From NCBI GenBank assembly GCA_050084985.1, contig JBITNC010000001.1, positions 147,002,001 to 147,066,000 of the forward strand: a stretch of DNA of 64,000 nt, in the 5' to 3' direction. This document shows positions 57,374 through 64,000 of the stretch, in pieces. The stretch comes from Nageia nagi. Taxonomy: Eukaryota; Pinophyta. Position 1 is the stretch's first letter, and the number at the start of each line of letters is the position of its first letter. Made by a program: the position numbers and the translations under genes. The notes under the pieces are model-generated. The model had not been told where the DNA came from and did not search any database. It saw nothing but the letters and a program-made list of their open reading frames with translations.

Positions 57374-58459
57374 CTCCCCCTTAATGCAATATTGGGATAG
57401 AGCAAGTAAGAGAGAAGAAGAAGAGAAAGTAAGAGAGCTCTTCTCCAAATAGATACAATGGAGATGAGAATTTTTTACATATTTGTGAAGTAAAAAAGAT
57501 CTAGTTTGAGACTCACTATTTTTCCAAATACAATTATTAAGCATAATTAGTTTAAATGTACATGAAGGAATAATCTAATTAGAAGTCATGAAGAGTCTCC
57601 AAGAGCTTGCATACCTGAGGTAAGTAACCTACAATCTCAAAGGAACCTGCAATTCATAAGTAGCTCAAATAATAAGATATATTTAGATGCATCATATTCA
57701 TATCAACAAGGATAGATGAATCACATAAATTCCATCAAGAATTGATCAATGGTGCACTATAAGTCATCACAAAGATGCCATGCCAAAAACTTAGTCACCT
57801 ACTGTATATAAAACATGTGTTGATTATCATTACAAAATAGAGCATGCACATACAATTTCCTCACATATGGATAATTGAACAGCGCAAAAAGACATATAAG
57901 AGTTTCTCACACATGGATAACTAAACAGTACTAGATTGACAAAAAATAGAGTATGCACAAACAAGTTTCTCACATATGGATATCTAAACAATGCCAAAAG
58001 ACACATAAGAGTTCCTCACATATGGATAATTTAATAGTGCTACATTGACCAAAATAGAGTATGCACATATGAGTTCCTCACATATGGATAACTAAATAGT
58101 GCCAAAAAATACATAAGAGTTCCTCACACATAGATAACTAAATAGTTCTAGATTGACCAAAAATAGAGTATGCACATATGAGTTCCTCACATATGGATAA
58201 TTAAAGAGTGCGAAAAGATACATAAGAGTTCCTCACACATGGATAACTAAATAGTGCTAGATTGGTAAATTTGTACAACAAGTTCTTCATGCAGAGCAAA
58301 CTTACCATGAAGGTGTATAATAAAATCAACACTATGCAACATAAAATCCTCCTAGAGGTGAAGTTGTCATCACAAACATGAATTCAACAAAAGAATACAA
58401 ACTTCACTCCCATTTTAGGGCAACTTCACCAACTCGATAGCATCCTTAAGCTTATAGAA
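57374..58459 (-). other. Copia C polypurine tract and 3' UTR
   Basis: AAGGGGGAG next to the LTR; then about 1.08 kb without ORF holding the 109-bp tandem repeat. Confidence 0.8.
57842..58270. repeat. 109-bp tandem repeat, 4 copies, in Copia C 3' UTR
   Basis: GTATGCACATATGAGTTCC recurs at 57842, 57951, 58059 and 58168 (108-109 bp period). Each unit contains two similar halves with CTCACATATGGATAACTAAA. Confidence 0.9.
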
Positions 58460-59900
58460 CTAAGCTTTTAGGAGAGGCTTGGTAAACAAATCAATGGAGT
58501 TCAAGGTGGATGGATAATACTCCAGGTGTATGATGCCATCAAGAACCTTCTCCTTGATAAAATAGGCATGGATTTTCATATGTTTTGTTATTTCATGGAA
58601 CACTATATTCTTAGGCAAAGAAATAGCTAACTGATTGTCTGAAGAGATCAAAGATGAGCCACCTTACTCATATCTCATTTCTTTTAGAAGATGCCTTAGC
58701 TAAATGACTTCCTAGGCTACAAAAAACATGGCATGACATTCAAATTCTATGGTGGAAAATTAATAATAGACTACTTCTTGGAAGCCTAAGAGATAGCACC
58801 TAAACCAATGCTAAACACAGACGTAGAGGTTGACTTCCTATCATCTCTATGTATCCCATAGTTAGAATCTAAGAATCTAGAGAGAACAAATGAGGGCAAC
58901 TTGGAATACTTGAGAGCAAGATTCGTAGTCTCTGCAACATACCTCAAGATTTGCTTAATAGCATTGAGGTGATCAATATAAGGTTTCTACATGAATTGTG
59001 CCATGAGAGTCATTATAAATGTAATATCTAGCCTAGATATAGTTAAATATAAAATACTACCAATTAATTGCCTATAAGCTATAGCATTAGCTAACTGAGA
59101 GTTAGAGCTTATAAAAATAGTGATTCTAAGAGAGATTGGGATCGCAAAATATCTACACTCTTCCATTACAAACTTCTACAAGATGCTTTATATATACTTA
59201 GATTGACTAAGGTAAGTATAATCCTTATATTGATACACTTGCATTCCAAGATAGTAATGCAAGAGACCAAGATTAGTCATTTCAAATATTGCTTTAAGTT
59301 TGGATATGCACTCTTGAATGATTTCATCATTATTCTCAGTAATCAAAAGATCATCCACATAAAGGAGAATTAAGACCACATATTTTTCTTGATTGAGCAC
59401 ATATAGATCAAATTTAGAAAAATACTTAAAGAATTCAATATCTGCAAAGTACCCTAAAATCTTTCTGTACCAAACTCTAGGTGCTTGTTTAAGTCCATAC
59501 AATGACTTCTTTAGCTTGCACACAAAGGACTCTTTACCTTCCATAATAAACCCTTCTGATTGATTCATGAAGATTTCCACATCTAAGTCACCAATGAGAA
59601 ATACACTCTTGATGTCAAGTTGAAAAATTTCCATTCTTGAGCTATAGAAAGAGCAAGGATAACTCTTATAGTAGGCATCTTTTCCATGGGAGCAAAGGTT
59701 TCCTCATAATATATATCATATTTTTGAGCAAAACTTTTAGCTACTAACCTTGCCTTATATTTTTCAATATCTCCTACTGAATTGAACTTGACCTTATAGA
59801 TCCACTTATTGCCAATCACATTTTTTTCATTGGGATAAGAAACTAAGTCCCAAGTTTTATTTTTTATAAGTACTTTATACTCCACTTTCATGGCTTCCAT
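58460..59900 (-). pseudogene. Copia C reverse transcriptase and RNase H
   Basis: RT: WDLVSYPNEKNVIGNKWIYK, KARLVAKSFAQKYDIYYEET (59583-59900), then FQLDIKSVFLIGDLDVEIFM, SLYGLKQAPRVWYRKI and ILLYVDDLLITENNDE with intact YVDD (59188-59634). RNase H end: SSDNQLAISLPKNIVFHEIT, HAYFIKEKVLDGIIHLEYYP and DLFTKPLLKA at 58460-58651. The part between (58652-59187) is frameshifted. Typical Ty1/Copia order with RT after integrase. Confidence 0.9.
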
Positions 59901-61060
59901 CTAGTACTCATGATTAGAAGCTTGTTTGAAGGTTGAGGGCTCATGCTTGTTGTTAATCTTTGTAATTAAGGACTTGTTCAAGGTCATGATCCTTGTTACC
60001 ATTTGTGTTGGAGAATTTTATTCCTAAGGTGACTTGTCTATATCAAAATCCAAATAGCTAGAAGCAACTGAAGAGTCCTCTAGATCATCAACATCCTTAT
60101 TAGAAGTAGATTCATCAAGAAGTTCAATAAACTTTACATCTCTTGAAATGAACATTGCTTTATAGGTTGAAGAGTAGAGCTTTTAGCCTTTATGTTGACT
60201 ATCATAACCTATAAAGATACATTTTTTAGCTATTTTATCCAACTTCTTCCTTTTCTCAAAAATAATGTAGGAGAATGCTTCACAACCAAACACCCTAAAG
60301 TGAGAAATGTTAGGTATTCTTCCTGACCATGCCTCAAAAGAAGTTTTACTTTGAATGAATTTTGTGGGACACCTATTCAAGGTGTAAATAGTAGTGCTCA
60401 TAGGTTCACCCCATAAGAATTTATAAATATTACCCAACATACATCTAGCCATCTCCATAATTATTCTATTTTTCCTTTTAGCAACACCATTCTACTAAGG
60501 AGTGTATGGAATCATAAACTACCTCTTGATTCCATACTTAGTACAATAGTCATTCAACTCATTACTATTATATTCTCTCCCATTATTTAATCTTAACATT
60601 TGATTTTAAGGTTAGTTTGATTCTCAATAAAGGCCTTAAAAATGTTAACACTCTTAAAGGTTTGATCCTTGTGCTCAAGTACATACCCAAAGGTCCTCCT
60701 ACTAAAGTCATCAATGATGGTTAAGATGTAAGATGCTCCTTCAAGTAACTTAGTCTAAAATGAACCCATAAAATTTGAATGCATAAGTTAAAGAGTTTGA
60801 GATGCTTATGTTGCCTTATCTTTTTCAAACTTTTATCTATGCATCTTACCAAGAATGCACTTCTCGCATAGACCAACCAAAAGAGAAATTGAAGGCAAAC
60901 CTTCTTCAAGTTCTTGATCTTTTATGACTTGAATACTCTTATGGTTAAGGTTCCCTAAATGATGGTGCCAAAGACTGCCTTTAGAACACACACTAGAAAT
61001 AAGACACATCTTTGATGGAACTTGATTCACAATGTAGAGGTTATCTTTCATAGATCCTTA
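59901..61060 (-). pseudogene. Copia C integrase (broken)
   Basis: LWHHHLGNLNHKSIQVIKDQ and LCEKCILGKMHR (HHCC, 60833-61051), IDDFSRRTFGYVLEHKD near 60700, and 60183-60458 with MEMARCMLGNIYKFLWGEPM, TSFEAWSGRIPNISHFRVFG. Stops and frameshifts throughout. 59901-60180 is the degraded linker to RT. Confidence 0.85.
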
Positions 61061-61425
61061 AACCAAAGTGGCAAGTCCTTTCTTAGTGCACCAAGATTGA
61101 GTGTCAAACTCAAAAGTGTATCCTTTCCTAGCAACTTGGATCATAGAGAGAAGGTTCATCATTAACTTAGGAATATAGAAAACATTTTTAAGAACCTTTC
61201 TGTGAATCATCATAGTCCCAATTCCTTGAACTTAAAGGGTAGAGTTATCACCTATCACACCTACATCCTTTTTATACTTGTAAAATTTCTCAAATTTTCC
61301 TTTTTCAAAGCATAGGTGATTAGTGCAACTAGAGTCAACAATCCATTTAGATGAAAAAGAGCAAGATAAGGAGTAGATATCCATAGCAAAATCATAATGA
61401 ATATTTTTCTTTTCTTTATAGTTCT
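61061..61425 (-). pseudogene. Copia C protease
   Basis: KWIVDSSCTNHLCFEKGKFE: active site D-S-G-C/T with Gly changed to Ser. Then VQGIGTMMIHRKVLKNVFYI and WCTKKGLATLV towards integrase. Confidence 0.85.
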
Positions 61426-62359
61426 TTACATTTCCATTACCTTTGTTCTTTTCCTCTCTTTTCTTTTTGTAGCAATCAATTTCTTTGTGACCTTGAATGC
61501 CACAATAGTTACAATTACCATCAAACTTTTACTTAGGATAAGGAGTGTTTGCTTTGCCTTTTCCATCTCTTTACTTGAAATGATTATTGTTTCTACTATT
61601 CCTACTGTTGTGGTTGTTGCTTCTATTGTTCCTATTATTTTTGAAGCCATTACCTCTTTTTTCAAACCTTTTTGAGTAAGAAGGATAAGATTTCCTTTGA
61701 TGGTTGAACTTCTTTTTGAAAGGAGTTTTGGTTGCTCCAAGAGCAATGTTATTATCCTTAGGAGAAGAAATTAACATCTTATTATTAAAGGTTTTCTCAT
61801 GCTTCAATAGGTTCCTTGAAAGGTTCTCAAGGGAGAAGACTTCTTTTTCATTATCAAGCCATATTTCCATAATTGTCACAAAGTTTCTAAACTTTAAAGA
61901 GAGGCTTTAAAGAATGATGAATACCATGAACTCATCATTGATCCAATTGCATCTACAAGCAATAAGTTGGGTCTTTAGATCAATGATTTTATTCAAGTAT
62001 ATAGCCACATTTGCATCTTCTCCTTGACAAGATAGTAGAAACTTTTGAAGAATGGTAAACCTTCTTGAAAAATTTGAAACAAGGTAGATTTGCTTAAGCT
62101 TATCCTATGCTTCCTTTGTTGAGGTTGAAGAGGATATCATCAAGAGCATATCATCTAAAATTGCATGGTAAATCATGGAGGTTGCCAATTCATTCTTTAT
62201 ATTATAAGCCTCTAGAGCCTTCTCATCTGTAGGTGGTATAAGGTTCTCACTCACTATTTGCCAAAGCTTCCTTACCTGTAATTTAGCTCTCATTTGAGGT
62301 TCCCAAATCCCATAGTTGGAACCATCAAGAATGTGTTTGGGTAAAAATAATTCTCCCAT
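61426..62359 (-). pseudogene. Copia C gag
   Basis: ATG at 62359: MGELFLPKHILDGSNYGIWE, LWQIVSENLIPPTDEKALEA, NELATSMIYHAILDDMLLMI. Then QLIACRCNWINDEFMVFIIL and an Asn/Arg-rich stretch (about 61560-61640), followed by the intact CCHC knuckle CNYCGIQGHKEIDCY near 61470-61515. Few stops; the best gag of the family. Confidence 0.9.
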
Positions 62360-64000
62360 TTACTACACAAAAATGTGAAATAATAAGCATGTGTTTTCAA
62401 TAAACAATATGTTAAGTTTTAACCAAGTAAATAATACATGTTACATTTAACACTAAATACATGCTTGATTTGATTCACAAGTGCAAATGTTTTACAATTC
62501 AAATAATAACCCATGTACCCAAATACATTTCTCATCTCAAGAAATGTAGATGTAAAGTGACATTATTGAGGCTTATTTTCTTATCTAAAATTATGCCTCA
62601 CCTAAATGCCCACACAAGAGGAGCTCAAGTACTACCAATCCTCAACTAGTTCCCCTTGGGTAGCAATATACTCTCACAAGGATAAGTACTAGCTATTTTC
62701 TAAGGTTTTGATGTTTATTGGATTTGACCAAATTATTAATCTTGATTAGGTTTCGAGTTTTCCTTCTAGGTCATCAGGATAATCCTTGAATGGATGTGCA
62801 TACATGTGGTATCACTACACACATGCCTATCCACCTAATAGAGTTATGTCCAGACCAATAGAGGACTTAGGGGCAATTAAGAAGTGCAAACTATTCACCA
62901 CTTGGATCATTGAACTTAAAGGCTCTAGTTCACCTATCCTCACCTCATGGCTCCCCAAACAACTCATGTTGTGAAATATACATGCGAATGTGTTCATTTT
63001 AGGGGTTTGCTCATATCAATGTTTGAATTTTTGTTTGCATAAGCAAATAAATCAAAATGTGAAATATGAAGTAAAAGAGCATAAAAAATCATCCATTTGC
63101 AATTTGAAACCTAAGAGTCTAATGAGTTTTATTTACCAACCCCTAAAGAATATCTTTACATCAATGTAATTTTGCACAAATCCATTAACTTTGCATAAGA
63201 GCATTCATCAATGTCATAAGTATAAGTATGCATCATTAACTTAAAAAAGCATGCATCAATTCATAACTTAAAAAATTAAGTAAGCATGCATTATTTTTCA
63301 TAAGAACTAGTCCATTCGTAAAACATGCATTATTTCAAAATATACCATGCATTATTCCCATAACTTGCATAAGAAAGTAAAAGGCATCATAACTTAAGTA
63401 ATAAGCATGCATTACTTCAAATTAAAAATTTAAGTTCTAAGAATGTATCATTAACTTAAAATGTAAGTCCCTAAAAATTTTAAAGTAAAGAAATTTCACA
63501 AATATTTCCCTCTGCTTTTACTTTAAAATAACCCCTAAGATAGCATACTAATTTTGGATTAAAAACTAACTTTTAAGCATATAACAAATTATACCCCTTT
63601 TTGATTTAAAATTAATCAAAAGAAAGATGATCAATACTCAATTAAGGAAGTGTATTTTATCTTCAAAAATATGCAAAGTAATATTATTTAGTTTTTACCT
63701 TAAAAATTATACTACACTTACCTAGGTAAAGAGTAATCATCATGAGCTAACTTTTAATTCAAGCAAGAATTAAATGAAAAATGGATATCTATACTCCATG
63801 TGAGAGCATTACATTCAACTTTTTACTGCAAGCTAAGTCTCATCATAAATGTCAAAAGAAGGCTTACTTGTAAGGAAGCAAAATAAATGCCTCAAAAAAG
63901 GTGCATCAACCAAGAGTTAATGAGTGCTTAAGGGGGGAAAAAATAATAAAAAAAAAGGTCCACGCTTATTTGATTATGTCATAGTTGCGAAGATGAGAGG
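62360..64000 (-). other. Copia C leader (continues beyond window)
   Basis: Matches the A leader in inverted orientation (for example 63080-63170 versus 50950-51060). TGTGTAG at 62363-62369 before the ATG is the counterpart of the acceptor-like TTATGCAG in A. CATGCA-type repeats at 63210-63420. Confidence 0.75.

Larger units (their letters stand above)
56860..64000 (-). mobile_element. Copia element C, minus strand, 5' end outside window
   Basis: Same family as A and B in opposite orientation. 3' LTR 56860-57373, purine tract AAGGGGGAG (57374-57382), 3' UTR with tandem repeat, RNase H, RT, integrase, protease, gag, and leader to the window edge. The best-preserved pol of the family here, but with many stops. 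Confidence 0.95.

Noticed and set aside
57842-58270. CRISPR-like regular repeat
   Set aside because: Units are contiguous with no unique spacers of uniform length, and the context is a plant retroelement 3' UTR.
1-64000. Endogenous pararetrovirus
   Set aside because: All RT regions are joined to LTRs and integrase of Ty3/gypsy or Copia type; no movement-protein or coat-like region of that virus family was recognised.

Overview
The window is nuclear DNA of a seed plant with a large, repeat-filled genome. It is very AT-rich and almost entirely made of old LTR retrotransposons stacked inside one another. No intact host gene, rRNA or tRNA gene, or CRISPR array is visible. The style suggests a gymnosperm: slow decay, many in-frame TAA/TAG where Gln is expected, 8-14 kb Tat-like Ty3/gypsy elements, and Copia elements with very long leaders. 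No species can be named from the sequence alone.

Left part (1-40616): a nest of retrotransposons whose boundaries I could fix from LTR pairs and 5-bp target-site duplications (TSDs). A gypsy gag fragment (E0; 1-252 and 40617-40699) was split by E1 (253-40611, TSD TGATC). E1 was then hit by three elements. E2 is a 14.1 kb Tat-like gypsy (2193-16336, imperfect TSD GTAGT/ATAAT). E3 is an 8.3 kb Tat-like gypsy (19779-28070, TSD AAGGG). E5 is a gag-only Copia-type element (29728-39663, TSD AACTT), itself hit in its 5' LTR by E4, a 6.0 kb chromovirus (29849-35876, TSD ATATG). Removing E2, E3 and E5 leaves E1 at about 8.0 kb. It holds a gag and, on the opposite strand, a plant mobile domain (PMD) gene, and no recognisable protease, RT or integrase. 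E3 sits in the middle of that PMD gene. Reading frames resume across the E1, E2 and E3 insertion sites, which supports the boundaries.

Middle part (40700-48539): unassigned AT-rich DNA with a degenerate minisatellite and an AAT microsatellite, then a pair of diverged long direct repeats (about 43290-45347 and 45473-47738). The repeats flank only about 125 bp holding a PBS-like and a PPT-like site. This looks like an internally deleted LTR element (G).

Right part (48540-64000): three members of one Copia family. A (+, from 48540) is cut in its integrase by B (+, from 53834). C lies in the opposite orientation (56860 to beyond the right edge). They share LTRs of about 500 bp, a tRNA-iMet-type primer site (A, B) and a leader of more than 2.5 kb between primer site and gag. 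In A that leader is bounded by plausible splice sites. C has a four-copy 109-bp tandem repeat in its 3' UTR. B and C put similar LTRs head to head.

No coherent host pathway is present. The most interesting material is the antisense PMD gene in gag-only E1, the long coiled-coil extra ORF downstream of integrase in E2, the different placement of the second RNase H in E2 and E3, and the rapidly changing tandem-repeat blocks in leaders, 3' UTRs and LTRs. All coding regions are broken by stops or frameshifts, so everything here is best read as fossil.
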